A DNA stretch of 64,000 nt from assembly GCA_029531795.1 (NCBI GenBank), contig JAPEIS010000012.1, positions 620,001 through 684,000 on the forward strand, read 5' to 3'. This document shows positions 31,847 to 44,618 of the stretch, piece after piece. The notes under the pieces are model-generated. The model ran no database searches and was not told the origin of the DNA. It saw only the letters and a list, made by a program, of their open reading frames with translations. The DNA is from Sclerotinia nivalis. Its lineage: Eukaryota > Ascomycota > Leotiomycetes > Helotiales > Sclerotiniaceae. The stretch's first letter is position 1, and each line of letters begins with the position of its first letter. The position numbers and the translations under genes are program-made.

Positions 31847-33334
31847 ATGCCTGGTTTCGATGATAGCGATTTGGCTGCTCAAGCCCAGCCTACCACCAAC
31901 GGAACAACCGAAACTCAGAAAGATCACACTGGTTCAAATGGTACTTCAGGTTTCAACCACAACTTGGTCGTCCCAGGTGATGATGACTTTGGACCAATTG
32001 AAGTTCCAGCTTCGAGATCTTCCGTCGCAGAAACTCAAGGACTCATGCATTCATTGAGCCTCGAAAACAGAACAAATGGACGTAGAGGTTCAAGAAACAG
32101 CTTTGGTGCTGCTCTTCCAATTCCTCGTGCAAAGCGTCAATCTCGTCTTTCTTCCGTCGTCACTCAAGACAGACCTTCAAGACCTGGAATGCCAGTCATT
32201 CAACCAACTCGCGAGATCCTCTCCTCGCAAGTTCAAGATATGTCAAAGATCAAGACCGAGGCTGCAAAGAACATGGCATTCGCTTTTGATATTGATGGTG
32301 TTCTCGTTCACGGTGATCGTTTGATCCCAGAAGGAAAGAGAGCATTGGAGATTTTGAACGGTGATAATGAACTCGGTATCAAGATCCCACACATTTTCTT
32401 GACCAACGGTTCTGGAAAGGTTGAGCCTACTCGTTGTGCTCAACTCTCCAAGATTCTTGGAAACCCTGTTGCGACCGAACAATTCATTCAATCTCATACC
32501 CCTATGTCCGCTTTGGCCGAATATTACGATACTGTCTTGGTTGTTGGTGGTGAGAACTACCAATGCAGAGAGGTCGCCAAGTTGTACGGATTCAAGGATA
32601 TTGTCGTACCAAACGATATTGTCGCTTCCGTCCCTACCATTTCCCCACTTAAGGAGTTCTTTACCGCCGAGCAACGTGCTACATCCACCCCAAGAGACTT
32701 CAGCAAGGTGAAGATCGATGCTATCCTCGTCTTCTCCGATTCTCGCGATTATGCCACCGATCTTCAAATCATCATGGATCTTCTCCAATCTGAAGATGGT
32801 GTTCTCGGTACTCGTGCCAAGGACCCTGTCTCTCAACGTATCCCCATCTACTTCTCCCAAGGAGATCTCTTGTGCCCTACCGAGCACCCAACTCCCCGTA
32901 TGTCTCAAGGTACTTTCCGTATCGCTCTCGAAGCCATCTACAAATCCATCACCGGCGTCGAACTCGAGCGTGTCGTGTACGGCAAACCCGAATTAGCCAC
33001 CTACAAATACGCCGACGAGATCATGGCCTCCTGGATGGAAACCATCCACGGCGAAGAAAAGTTACCCGAAAACATCTACATGATCGGTGATAACCCCGCA
33101 TCCGACATCATCGGTGGAAACAACTACGGCTGGAACACCTGCTTAGTGCGCACCGGTGTCTTCCAAGGTGGAGAAAACGACGAGGAAAACCCAGCAAACT
33201 TCGGTGTCTTCCCCAATGTCTTGGAAGCCGTGCAAACCGCGTTGAGAAAACAACTCGGCGATGATTTCAGAATGAATTGGAGTGATTCCATGAACCCTGT
33301 CGTGGGCGATTCTTCGGCTAGCGCTATTGAGTAG
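31847..33334 (+). CDS. HAD-superfamily hydrolase, CECR5 (HDHD5/YKR070W) type
   Basis: A single exon of 495 codons. Residues 1-140 are a fungal-specific disordered N-terminal region rich in Ser and Arg. The HAD class IIA domain starts with motif I FDIDGVLVHG (residues 147-156; nucleophile Asp148 and acid/base Asp150 positions are both Asp), followed by motif II IFLTNGSG, a cap domain, motif III around VVYGKPE, and motif IV MIGDNPASDIIGG. This order and the GKPE motif match the CECR5/YKR070W family of putative mitochondrial phosphatases. Substrate is unknown. C-ending codons dominate, which with the CT-rich promoter suggests high expression. Confidence 0.92.
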   Translation: MPGFDDSDLAAQAQPTTNGTTETQKDHTGSNGTSGFNHNLVVPGDDDFGPIEVPASRSSVAETQGLMHSLSLENRTNGRRGSRNSFGAALPIPRAKRQSRLSSVVTQDRPSRPGMPVIQPTREILSSQVQDMSKIKTEAAKNMAFAFDIDGVLVHGDRLIPEGKRALEILNGDNELGIKIPHIFLTNGSGKVEPTRCAQLSKILGNPVATEQFIQSHTPMSALAEYYDTVLVVGGENYQCREVAKLYGFKDIVVPNDIVASVPTISPLKEFFTAEQRATSTPRDFSKVKIDAILVFSDSRDYATDLQIIMDLLQSEDGVLGTRAKDPVSQRIPIYFSQGDLLCPTEHPTPRMSQGTFRIALEAIYKSITGVELERVVYGKPELATYKYADEIMASWMETIHGEEKLPENIYMIGDNPASDIIGGNNYGWNTCLVRTGVFQGGENDEENPANFGVFPNVLEAVQTALRKQLGDDFRMNWSDSMNPVVGDSSASAIE

Positions 33335-36300
33335 AAGAAACTTATGAAGCAACGAATTTTCTTAACGCTTTACTACTTTTCTTTTCTGCCTTTGAGAGGC
33401 TTGCTTTTCTTGCTTTTCTTACTTTTGTTTCTTTTGTTTCTGTGGAGGATTGAATCAGATCAGAGAGCATCAGATCAGAGTAGATTTTAGGATTGGATGG
33501 ATGGATGAGATAGAGAGATAGATTTGGGATATGATACGATACGATACAATTACAATTTTTAGCAGGGTGCTTATTTGTTTGTTTTGTTGTGAGGGGAGAA
33601 AGGGAAGGGACGGGAAGGAAAGGAAAGGGGAAAAAGGCGTTGAATTTCTACTTTTGAAAGAGTTTTTGGAAGATTTAACAGATTTTTTTTTACATAGATT
33701 TTCCCGTAGGACTGGATGTGTAGAATCTATTTTATTTCATTGTTATGAGCAGTTCTACCTGTTTTATCTTCGTGGATTCATGTGTATTTTGTGTGTTTTG
33801 GAATAGTATATACTTTGTGATTTATTATCTCCACTACTCCCCTCCCCTTCCCTCCCTTCCCCTCTACAAATACAATATTTAAGGCCATACTCGAATAGAT
33901 GCAATAAATTCTCCTGAATATTTATACAACACCTTATATCATATCATCTTCCATCTTCTATCTTTCTCGCATCACATCGCATTGCATCATATCCGAATAC
34001 TGATTTTTTTGTATTCTTTACTTCACTCCCTCCCTTTTACTGTACGATATTCTAATTCTATTGTCCTCCACTTCAGAAACGCGATTATTCCTTCACTTCT
34101 TTCTTCCTTGCTTGCTTCCTTCCTAACGGGTATTTGATATTTAGGGGGAAGTTCTTCATTGTATGTATTTAGATATGTATGTGTGTGTTGTAGTTTGTTA
34201 TATGATATGTTATAATTTGTCATATATGATATTATAGATGTTAATTTTGAGGTTGAGGATTTGAGTTGGGGTAAGTTGGAATAAGAAAGTATATGGTTAT
34301 ATGGTTATTGAATGTGAGGTAGGTTTGAGGATAAATTTAAGGATAATGGAGAGTTGGGGGATAGTTGAAGGGATGGTGGGTGGGAGGGAAAGCGAGATAA
34401 GAAGAAGTTAAGGGAAAAAGGGGGATGAGAAGGGGTGAGAGGGAGATAAGAGGGGGATAAGGGAGATAGAAAAGAGATTAAAAAAAAGGGGGGGGGGGAA
34501 GGAAGGTAAGATGGAGGTGGGAGGGAGATGAGAGGAAAAAAGATATGAGGGGGAAGTGAAAGGAGAAAATACCCGGTTTTGGGATTTGATATTTTTGTTA
34601 AAGGATTGGGATTTGATATTATGATGTGATTAATTTGGGTATTACGTGAGAGATTAGATCTAGAAAGATGGAAAGGAGATAAGTGGAGCTTTTCCACTGT
34701 ATGGGGTATCAGTGATAGTGATTTGATTTTGGATGTTTTGGGTTGAGCTGGAGGTTGGATGTATATGGGTAGGATGGCTGTTTACTCCGTATTTTGAATG
34801 ATTGATTAGTACTAGTGAATGGATGATTTAGGATTTGAGGTTATTTCGGTTGATGATTTTATGGTGTGTATGCGTAAGATCTGATTATATGTAATATCTT
34901 ACTGGATTGGAGAAAAGTAAATGAACGCGTCTTTATGGTGAGACTGCCATACCCAAATCCAATGCATATGGTATAGCAGAGATCTTATAAAGAGATATAT
35001 GGAGTAAGGGTTCTGACTTTCATATCGAATGTAAAAATAACGGATGAAACAGCTGGTGATGGCTGTTGGGGTGTTGAGGTCCCTGGGGCTTATTATTGTA
35101 AGCCAGCTATGGCAGTGCATGTTTAAGATATTGTAGGAGGTCTGATATTGAATACAGGCCAATGAAATAGAGAAGCCTTACATAGTAATGTAATTGATGT
35201 TTTGGAGCCAAAGAGGAAGATAAAGTCCGGAAGGATGGTGAAATTTATCTTAAATAGTGAAATTAAGATCGCTTCTGTTTGATATCTTGAATTGAAGCTT
35301 GGATATTGGATGGTTGAGTATGGTGTGCGTGCTGATATCGATGTGGTTGGGGAGGAGGCGAGGGTGTGCGTAAAAAGAAGAAGAAATCAAAGGATCCCAA
35401 AACTTGAGGTCATTTAACGAGGATATTTCGATTGGAACCCGAAGACAAAGTTGGTATAAATCAACCTCAGCTCTTTTGCATCATCATCATCATCATCAGC
35501 ATCAATGACAAGAAATATAAGATTAGAAGATTAGAAAATTGAATTCAAGTCCAGGAAAATACATGCCACATGAACAATCGATTAAAACCAACAGAATGGC
35601 TTTCAAGATTGCCTAGGTCAAATAAGATAAATATATACAACCAATAAAATCTTCAAATCCTTTATAATTTCTTTTTGAAGGCTGTAGTGGAAATAGACGA
35701 ACATGGGAATTATCAACATGAACATCGAAAATAAAAAACCGGGCAGGATGGTGGAGTATATATTCGACTGGGAATATATTATGAGTAGGTTCGAGCAAAA
35801 TTTGAGAGGTTAATTTAAAGCTTGGGGTGTTTGATGTGGACCATATTTTGTATGAGGGGTTGATTTCCAGGAGGGAGGATTGAGGGGTGAGACTAAGGAC
35901 TTCGCCTACTTTGGAAGCTATAAGGCAATACGAGGTTGAATGGAATAGAAAATTCGAAGAAAGGATTGCTGGATATGTAATAACTGGGAACCATTTATTC
36001 TATCCGGGAATATAGTAACAATGAACTTGTGGTAATCGACCCTCAGTTGACACAATGTTTAGTTTGGTACAATGATGTGATATGAGATATTAAAAAGGTG
36101 TGATATAACGAAGTGATTCAACTAAGTAGTTCCAATGAAATGTGTTTCTTTCTGTGTTGACTTGATTGAGTCGGAAATTTGACCATGGAAATCACACGCC
36201 AAAGGAAAGAACCGCTCCCTCTACGGAATAAGTATCTGTCTCTTTCCTATACCGCTTTATCCAATATTCAGCTAGCATCCTCACTTCAATGCATAATTGC

Positions 36301-36387
36301 TTTTCTTGTACAATTATCGATAAACAAATACAATCATTTTCATTCCATATCTTTCAATGCCTGAACCATTAACACCCGAGGATCAAA
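33335..36387. other. Gene-poor AT-rich stretch
   Basis: The first 500 bp are the probable 3' untranslated region of the HAD gene (T-rich). From 34320 to 34560 the plus strand is purine-only for long runs (GGGAGATAAGAG-type), which creates a spurious low-complexity minus-strand frame. A CAT microsatellite lies near 35480-35497. No gene is supported before the decayed 2EXR copies. Confidence 0.65.
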
Positions 36388-37342
36388 ATGCAAAAACACG
36401 AGTCGGTAGAAGAGCTCCCAAAGCTCAGTATATGGAATTTCGATAACAACTCTTTCCCGCCATCTCCTCGTCTTATCATCGAACTTCGATTAATGATTCA
36501 GAGGTTTGCATGCTTCAATAAAAATCGTAATATCAAGGTTGATGAAGTTGTCCGTCGTATGAATTGAAAAACGGCAATGTAATTTTGATCTTTACAAACA
36601 GATTGAAGAACCCGGTACCAGCAATTCTGCATACTTGTAAAGATGCTCATGCTGAAGGCCTGAGACACTATACAACTTGGGAATCGGTCACAAATATCAT
36701 CAGAAAGTACTTTGAGATAATGATACTTCCATTGAATAGACTCTTGTTCAATAAATTAAAGTATTCATAAACTGGAAGTGGATAGAGTTATGATCTTTGA
36801 TGGCTCTTATTCATAGGAGAGATAAGTAAAGCCACAGGGTTCGAACTCGAGGATTCTGATTTGTACAGAGCAAATGATCTTGGGAACAAATTCAAAGGAA
36901 ATACTTGAAGTTCCTTGCTTTCAAGGTAAATAACCTGAACGATATCAAAGAATGGTTTATCGGATACCCGTGGGGACTGCAGGTACAAGAACTTGCTCCC
37001 TTCAATCAATTTCTCCATGAGTTTATACATACGGAGTTTTCAAAATCAGATATTAATTTTGGCAAACCCAAACCATAGAAATTGGTAGGGAGAACTTCAA
37101 TGCCAAAAATCCATCAAAAGTACAGTGAAAGTAGCTTTCGGGAATATAAGAAAGAACAAGGAACGCTATCAGAGGGTGGGGCAACAAACATTGATGCCAA
37201 TAATAAAGTCATATTCTTGTATATACCAGTAGTTTGCATTGGTGAGCGCAAGCCTGTATTCAAAAGAGATAAAATTGACTTTACTTTTCGAGACACTTAC
37301 GAGGTTGGAGAAATTGCTGACAAGTGTGATAGGATGCTGTAA
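36388..37342 (+). pseudogene. Decayed 2EXR-domain protein gene, copy A
   Basis: The first segment (36388-36567) starts with ATG and contains RLIIELRLMIQRFACFNKNR, which corresponds to the LPxELRxxIW core of the fungal 2EXR domain with several key positions lost. A stop follows, and a second segment at 36600-36690 in another frame reads AILHTCKDAHAEGLRHY, the conserved second half of the domain. Further fragments continue to about 37340 among many stops. 2EXR proteins are abundant and expendable in Sclerotiniaceae-like genomes. I read this as a pseudogene, but missed introns could hide an intact gene. Confidence 0.5.
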
Positions 37343-37785
37343 AAAAATGAGAAGCTCATTGCTGGTTTCTATGCCTAGACATCAATCAAAATATTACTAT
37401 TACTCTATTGCTTTAATTTGATAGCTTTTGTCATCATTTAGATGCCAGCTGGCTAGTTTGTAACAATATTGGAGTGGTCTCTTAGCTGAGAGAGGAGAGG
37501 GGAGGGGGGTTGCAAGAAGGTTTAATTGATAGAAATATGATTTCAAGACGATAGAATATAACTATTTTTTACACTATTAAGTAATATCCCATGCCCAGAG
37601 CCTTTAAATTGTTTGACTGAAACAATGCCTTAATATAGTTTAAACAATTAACTACACCGCTTCAAAATCTATTTCCCTTCTATTCATTTCAGGAAAAGAC
37701 TTGGCAACCTTGTATGATAATGCTAGTGAAATGCTATTGGTTGAAGCCACACCTTGCGGGAAAGAAGAGCGATGAATAATTACTT

Positions 37786-38781
37786 TTCCGGGCTTCGACT
37801 GATAAAAGAAATGCATTTTTCCGTAGCTCAATCATCCTCTTCACATCATCAATATCCAAGGATGAAAAGGCCAAAGGAGCATACTCAAAACCCCATCAAG
37901 AATGGAATGGAAAAGACATCCCTAGAGAGCTTCTCAAGCTGGAAAATGACGAATTAAAGCTGTTTCTCCGCCTTCCGATTGAGATTCAGTTGAAGATTTG
38001 GAGGATTTCATGCTTTAACACTACTCGCAACATTACCATACGCAAAGTCCGTTCGGCCTATCCTCCAAGCCTCCAAATTAAATGCCAAAGCTACCATCCT
38101 GCACTTCTTTACACTTGCAAAGAGGCTCACCATGAAGCCCTCAAGCATTATGAGTGTTTGAATTTGATCGATATTTAGACAGAGAGAGATACCCAGCCAG
38201 TATAATGGCTAGAGCATATACCAATTGGGCTGTAGACAAAATTGTGGTAACTGACTTTGACTTATTTCATATCAAAGACGATGTAGGCACTATCGTGCCG
38301 CGCACATCGAACTTCCCACAGGTGGATGGAAGTATCGACTGTTCTCTGATGGAACACCTCCTACTGAACAACGTACAGAATTTTGGCCATCAATCTTGGT
38401 GTTGATGATGGTCCTTGGATCGAGAAGTAGTTTGAAGATATATATACTTGAGGAATTCAGGTACAAGAGCCTTTTCTCTTTAATTTACACCATGTCAACG
38501 AAAAGAGGATCTTGCGAAGTGGAAGAAAATCGTCGATTTTGCCACGGGACGTATTTGAAGACCCATTGCTTTGGCAAACCCCATCAATAGAGACCAAAAT
38601 ATTATTGACAGGAATTTCCCATGGCTTCACCAAGCGTATGCTACAAGAAGGCATGCCGACAATCAAACTTTTGATTTCCCCATCCGTCTCCAAGGTCCAT
38701 AACCTGAAAACATATGTTAAAGACCGTTGTTGGTTGCAGATAAATAAGAGTAAGGGATATATTAGGAGACAACTATGGTAA
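37786..38781 (+). pseudogene. Decayed 2EXR-domain protein gene, copy B
   Basis: The frame open from about 37786 to 38178 reads FLRLPIEIQLKIWRISCFNT and later PALLYTCKEAHHEALKHYE, a well-preserved 2EXR core. It lacks any in-frame ATG and ends at a stop just after the second motif. The sense continues in another frame as FEFDRYLDRERYPASIMARA and VDKIVVTDFDLF up to 38405, so a frameshift near 38150 is likely. It aligns with copy A at the same motifs (RFACFNKNRNI against RISCFNTTRNI), so the two are diverged neighbours of one family, 1.4 kb apart. Confidence 0.55.
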
Positions 38782-39294
38782 CCCTGCTGAGAAGAGATGC
38801 AATTCTACCATTACTGAAACGCATATTGATGCATTACTTATTCATTTCTTGAATATTAGTATTCATTCGGCCACTCAGCGAACATTCATGAATCCGTGAA
38901 CCTGGTTCATGAGATCAACGTGAGATCAACGAACTCGTCGTGGACAAGAATGCGGAGACATGGCTGATAGCTTGAATAGAACAAAATAAAGAGAGACATT
39001 ACATTTCTGCTAGGGATGTAAACGTGAGGTTCGCCGTAATGCTTAATTGGAATGACATGGCATTTAACATCATTTATTGATATTGATATTGATATCGTAA
39101 ATTTGCTTCAAACCACGGTCGCAAAATCATAAAAAGCCCAAAACACCCTAAAAATCTTTTACCGAACGCACTAAATCTCCACCTCCATACCTTTCATTCC
39201 TACTAACGAATTTGTGATACCAAAACTCAATATATCCTCCTATGAATTTATAAAATAAAATGCTCCATCAATTTCAAACAATCAGAATAGAAAG
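38782..39294. other. Intergenic stretch upstream of DUS4
   Basis: No gene is visible. It contains short repeats such as GATATTGATATTGATATCG at 39080-39099 and AT-rich sequence before the DUS4 start. Confidence 0.6.
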
Positions 39295-41338
39295 ATGAAC
39301 ACCATCGAGCATAATGGCACCGCTCCATCAAACCCCGCCTTAGATATAAAGTCCGTAAACCACTCATCTCATTCCTCAAATTCTTTACTATTCCTCCCAA
39401 AACCATATTAACTGACACCCAACCCAGTCCTCTTACGCTTTTCGATGTAGCAAAACAAGAAGGAAGACCTCTATATACCTGTGCGCCTATGGTACGATAT
39501 AGCAAGGTATGATTTTCTCTGTCTGATTACCGGATCTCTGCTGACGAGATACAAAGCTTGCGTTCCGAGAAACTGTTGCGCAGTATGGAGTTGATCTTTG
39601 TTGGACCCCTATGGTATGTTTAGTCTGATCAACAAGGGTTATGGAAATGGGAGGCATAGGAAGGAGTGCTGATGAAGGCAGATTTTGGCAAAAGAGTTTA
39701 ATCGTAGCGTGTTTGCACGTGATTCTGGTAAGCACGTGTATTTTTTTCTTCATTCTTTTCTTTGGGAAGTCATTTCTGGGCTGGAGTCGAGTGGCTCGTA
39801 TTTTGAGGAGAGAATGTCAATTTTCTAGTTTGAATAGAACTTGGTTTATCTGCTTGGTCGTATTTCATAGTAGGTTGGTGGCGCCAAGTAACAGCAGAGA
39901 AATCTTCACGAAATCATGGCGCAGTACTCATGTCATTCGCATGTATGCAAATAAGACGCGGAGGAGCCGTGTACTTCACTGTCTCACGTCATCTTATTGA
40001 TCGTGCAAGTGCCGTGACTTTTGTACTTTCTGTTGTCATAGATGCATATATCTTAAATTTGCCCACAACTCCTCATTACCTTTCTCGACACCCTCTCTCA
40101 CCCCTTTCTTCACGTCCTCTCTCACATCCTCTCCACACGCTCTCTCACACCCTCACAATCCCTCCCACCACCTCGCACCCCACCCAACCCAACCCCAACC
40201 CCAACCAACCCACCCCAACTAACCCCCCCTAGATTTCACCACCTCACCCACCAGCGGCCCCACAATCGCGCAATTCGGCGTTTGTTCCCCCCTCGAAATC
40301 TCCCGCTCAACCGCCCTCATCGCGCCCTACGTAAACGGCATCGATATAAACTGCGGGTGTCCACAATCATGGGCCTGCGCCTGTTCCATCGGCGCAGCTT
40401 TAATGCACAAACGTGAACTTGTTGCTGAGATGGTTAAAGAGGCGAAGAGTGCTTTGAAACGAGAGGGATTTGAGGGCAAGAAAACTGTTAGTGTGAAGAT
40501 TAGGATTCATCGGGATTTGAGGTATGTTTTTGAGGGGCGGGAAGGGTCTGTGTTTAGATTAGGGGACAGGGAGAGTATGGCTTATAATGTGAAAATAGGG
40601 ATACTGTAGATTTTATCAAAACCGTACAAGAGGCCGGCGTAGATTTCATTACTATTCACGGACGTATGCGTTCGACTCCTTCCTCTCATCCGGTTAATCT
40701 TGACGCCATCAAATTGTTAAACACACATACCACAGTCCCCACCCGTAAGTATAATCGTTCCACTAACTCCTTTGGTTCTTACTACCTACCTAATCATATT
40801 CCCAATGTCAAACTCCACTTACCTATTTCCCCATGCACACGCCCTTTGCTTCACAATACAAAACAATATCAACTCCACATTTCCCCTCCTCCCTTCCATC
40901 CCCTCCCCCATCCCAAACTCTCCCCCAAAATCCCCCTTTAACCCCACCTCCCAAACCCAACTAACACCCCCCACCACAGTCTCCAACGGCGACATAACGA
41001 CCCTCCACTCCGCGCACCAGCACACACAACAAACCAACGTCTCAGGCGTAATGTCCGCGCGCGGACTCCTCTCCAACCCCGCCCTCTTCGCAGGCTACGT
41101 CTCCACACCCTGGGAATGCGTCGATGTATTTCTGAATCGGGTTATGCGGCAGCCGATCCCGTTTAAACTTGTGGTGCATCATTTGAGTGAGATGTGTGGG
41201 AGTGTTGGTGCGGGTGGAAATGGGGGGAAATCACTATTAAATAAAGAAGAGAGAATGAGGTTGATGGAGTGTAGGGATATGATTGATGTGATTGATTTTA
41301 TGGATGGGGTTAGGGGGGATGGGGTGAGGAGATTGTAG
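39295..41338 (+). CDS. DUS4: tRNA-dihydrouridine synthase Dus4
   Basis: Seven exons (39295-39350, 39428-39506, 39557-39613, 39682-39727, 40233-40521, 40599-40744, 40980-41338) join in frame to 343 aa. Dus4 uses FMN and NADPH to reduce uridines at positions 20a and 20b of the tRNA D-loop. Family landmarks in order: APMVRYSKLAFRETV, CWTPMILAKEFNRS, TIAQFGVCSP, the active-site segment DINCGCPQSWA with the catalytic Cys, SVKIRIHRDL, ITIHGR and the flavin-phosphate site MSARGLLSNPALFAG. The C-terminus ends in a short Gly-rich region. Two points are unusual: the first donor is GTCCGT, and the fourth intron (39728-40232) is 505 bp with a C-rich 3' part. The first exon is the least certain. Confidence 0.88.
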
Positions 41339-42141
41339 ATTATAGATTAATCTTTCGGTTAGATGGAAAGGATAACATAGGATAACATAGGTGAAGTGAG
41401 TGAAGATTATGTTGTATATCTACCCAGTACCTACCTAGTACATAGTATACTACCTATTCATCGTCCTTGCATTTTTATATACATTTCATACCATACATAC
41501 ATACATAACCATACCATAGCATTTCGTATACACTTACATAAGACAAACCAAATCCTCTACTTAAACTCCGATTCATGGATAAATCATATCATACGGAAAA
41601 GATGAAAAAAGATAATTTATTCTTATGTATGTGAACTCCAGTAATTATTGGTTTTTTTTGGGGGGGGGGGGGGGAAGGGGCAAATAACTAACTGTAGATA
41701 AGATCTTATATCGACATACCTAGCGGAAGAAGTAGGCAGACAGAAAGTAGGCATGAATTCCTACTCAAGGTAACAAAGATCTTAATCGACAATAAAATAA
41801 ACATTTATTTATTTTATTTATTATATTCTACATCCCCAAAGGGTTTTTATTACTAAGTATTAACTGATCTTCTCTGATCTCTGACTGATAGCCTACTATG
41901 TAGATACAATACTCCCGATAGGAAGTCAAAAGAATCGCAAGCAAGAAAATAAAGTTCGCACGCTCTGGGTATCCGATCTTTACAAAACCATATCATATCA
42001 AAGAGTATCTTCATCCAACTCCATACTGCGTAATTAACTGTCTCGCCTATGACCAACGCTCAAGGTATATCCATATTATCCATACTCCAGAAACCACAGC
42101 TTTGCCTTCGAATCATTATCGAATCCGATATTCTCGAACAA
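41339..42141. other. Convergent intergenic region
   Basis: This holds the 3' regions of DUS4 and the minus-strand 806-residue gene. A homopolymer T8G16 tract sits at about 41652-41676. No gene is visible. Confidence 0.65.
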
Positions 42142-44618
42142 TCAAGCCGATTTTGTCGAATTTTCCCTCGTTGGCTTTCTCCTTGTGTCAGAAGAATCCC
42201 CTCTACTTCCACGTCCTCTACTACTTCCCATTCCGCCACTACCCCTCAAACGACCTCTCTCCTCTCTCGTATGCGCCTTCCTATTACTCGACTTAGACTT
42301 CCGAGTATAAATTTCTGGTCCCCAATTCCCCAAATCCGCCCCCTTATGTCCTCTTGGAAATGATGCATTAGTTGGCATACTTCCACCTTGACATCCATAT
42401 TCTCCTCTCTCATGTGCAAATCTTAAACCTTCCATCGTAACTCTCCATCGCCACTCTGAAGAAATTTCGCTGGACGCTTGTGAGTGGTTTGTATTGTTGT
42501 AGCTTGGAACACTAGGTGTAAGACCATTGACTGTAAATCCAGTTTTCCAATCTTTGGCACACCCCCAAGTGTGAAACCGGGTTGCTGCGCAGTTGGGTAT
42601 TGGACAGTAGTGACTTGATGTTGCGGGATATGGATTTTCGAGTGTTTGTTCGGACGATGATCCAGGGCCACGGTAAAAAGAGAGAGAATGAAGACAGGTA
42701 CCTGGGATATGCACGTATTTACACTGTTGAGATTGGTTGATAAGAGGATCTCTAGGTGGATATTTCCAGGGCCAGTCACTAAGAGGGGGTGGTCGAAATG
42801 AACAGCCATTCTCACTTGTAAAATCTGGGCAGATTTGCTGGAGCATACAATTTGGCACTGTACATTTGAAGTCGGGTGACGTAAAAGAAGAAGGACATAT
42901 GTGGCGGTGGGTTCGTGGGAGTAGCAAGACGGCTCTTTGAATATCATCGGCGGTGGTTGTCGAGGGAATGAGGTTTTTGAATGAGGATGGCTTTGATCGG
43001 TAGAGGTGTGGTGGGTAGACCGTTTGATTGGTAGATATCCTTCTCCGTGGACTAGTATTTGTGCTGGTAGCTTTGTGTGAGGGATTTGCAGATAGTTGTT
43101 CGGTTGGTGAGGTAGGAGTAGACATATGATCTGTCTTTCCTGACACGGGTGTCCGCAGCATTGACTTGTCTACCAACGAGATATTGAGCTGTGATTGAAT
43201 TGGGATTGGCGACTGGGGTGGAGACTGAACAATAGTAGTCTGTTGTTGGAAAACATCAACAGAATTCGAGAGAGAATTCCATGGCAACTGTGAGGAAACC
43301 ATAGGTGCCGGCGATGGTACCTGGTGGAGGAAAATGGGGGTCATCGGCCTTTGGCTATATGCGTTGAAATGACTATAGGGACCAAATGAAGTACGTTGAC
43401 GGCTTTGCGCAGACCATGTTCTGGATCTATTAAGAAGTGGATGAAATTTTGCTTGTGTATGGAAAGTACGACTTTGTTCTACCATAAATCCTGGTTCCTG
43501 GAGAACGGAATGTTTCAATGGAGATAGTGTCTGTATAGTAGGTACTGGTGCAACTGGAGGGCTGGGACTCATAAATTCTGATGACATAAAACCGGACGGA
43601 GAAAAAGGTTTCTTCAAGATACAATTAGCAATTTCCATTTGACAGGTTCCAACACATCAAGACTTACAGCATCGGGATTGAACCTAGTAGCGGACTTTGG
43701 ATGTTCCATCTCTTTGAAAGCAATGGCATGTTCATTTTCAGTGACTAATCGTGCCCCTTTAATTGCTGCTTTTTTTATCTCAATGGGTAACCTCGCAAGC
43801 CTCTCTTTCTCGCAAAGATTATCAATCCGAGCCAACTCACTTGAATGAGCATTCATAAGGCGATCGAGTTCATCCTGGGGAGCACCCAAAGCCCTTTTCA
43901 TGAAAACAATACTCTGCATCATATGCTTGATAGCGTGTATCACCCTATGTGGATCATTCATCACCACATCCAACAAAGGCAAGGCTCCTTCGATATAAGA
44001 AGGAGTATCATGGCGTTCTGCTTCGCATAGTTCTTCAACTTCCATATTCTTTGCCTTCGCGAGTTTCGGCGAAGCGTTGTAATGATCAATTTTTGGCATT
44101 GTTGTAGCGACTGGGAATTTGAATGGAGGAAGAAGTTCTTTTTGTGGAGGGTTTGTTGTCTCTATTGTAATGAAATCCGGAAATTCTGCAGTAGCCTCGC
44201 TTCCAGAATCTTCATCTTTGACGACAGAAATATCATGATCTTTATTTTCAGTCGGAGAATTCCAAGGTGTATTTGCCTCCTCTACCTCAGCCGCAGTTTC
44301 GTCAGACATAATACTCGTACATTCTGCATTAGTGGGGGATATAAGTACATGCTCCTTTTCTCCAATTGAATTACTTCTGGGTGGAGACATTTCTTTTTGG
44401 GGTGTAACAGGAAGAGGCGGAAGAGGTGGAAGAGAAGGATGATGAATGGGATGAGGTAGTTTCGGCACTTTAGATGTAAATAATGATCTCCAGTTAGGTG
44501 TGGTGACAGTCTTCGGTGCTGAAGGTTTAGGATTTGATGAAAGTGCAGGGAACTCTTCAGTGTTATCAATTTGAAGCATCTTTATTGACTTTTTGTTAGG
44601 GTTGTTTCCTGATTTCAT
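42142..44618 (-). CDS. 806-residue protein of unknown function with Cys/His cluster and RG-rich tail
   Basis: Exons 43668-44618 and 42142-43611 are joined by a 56-bp intron (gtaagt donor, CTAAT branch). An alternative start lies 13 codons downstream at MLQIDNTEEFPALSS. Residues 1-220 are disordered with an N-terminal EFPAL motif. Residues 220-317 look helical (RVIHAIKHMMQSIVFMKRAL, then a Glu/Lys coiled stretch). About residues 550-690 contain many Cys and His (ICPSSFTSPDFKCTVPNC, CPDFTSENGCSF, HYCPIPNC, HTWGCAKDW), suggesting one or two metal-binding folds. The last 50 residues are Arg/Gly/Ser-rich, as in RNA-binding proteins. I do not recognise the family; an RNA-related role is only a guess from composition. 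It is convergent with DUS4. Confidence 0.8.

Noticed and set aside
34305..34697. 130-codon Ser/Pro-rich minus-strand frame
   Set aside because: Produced by a long purine-only tract on the plus strand; low complexity with no coding evidence.
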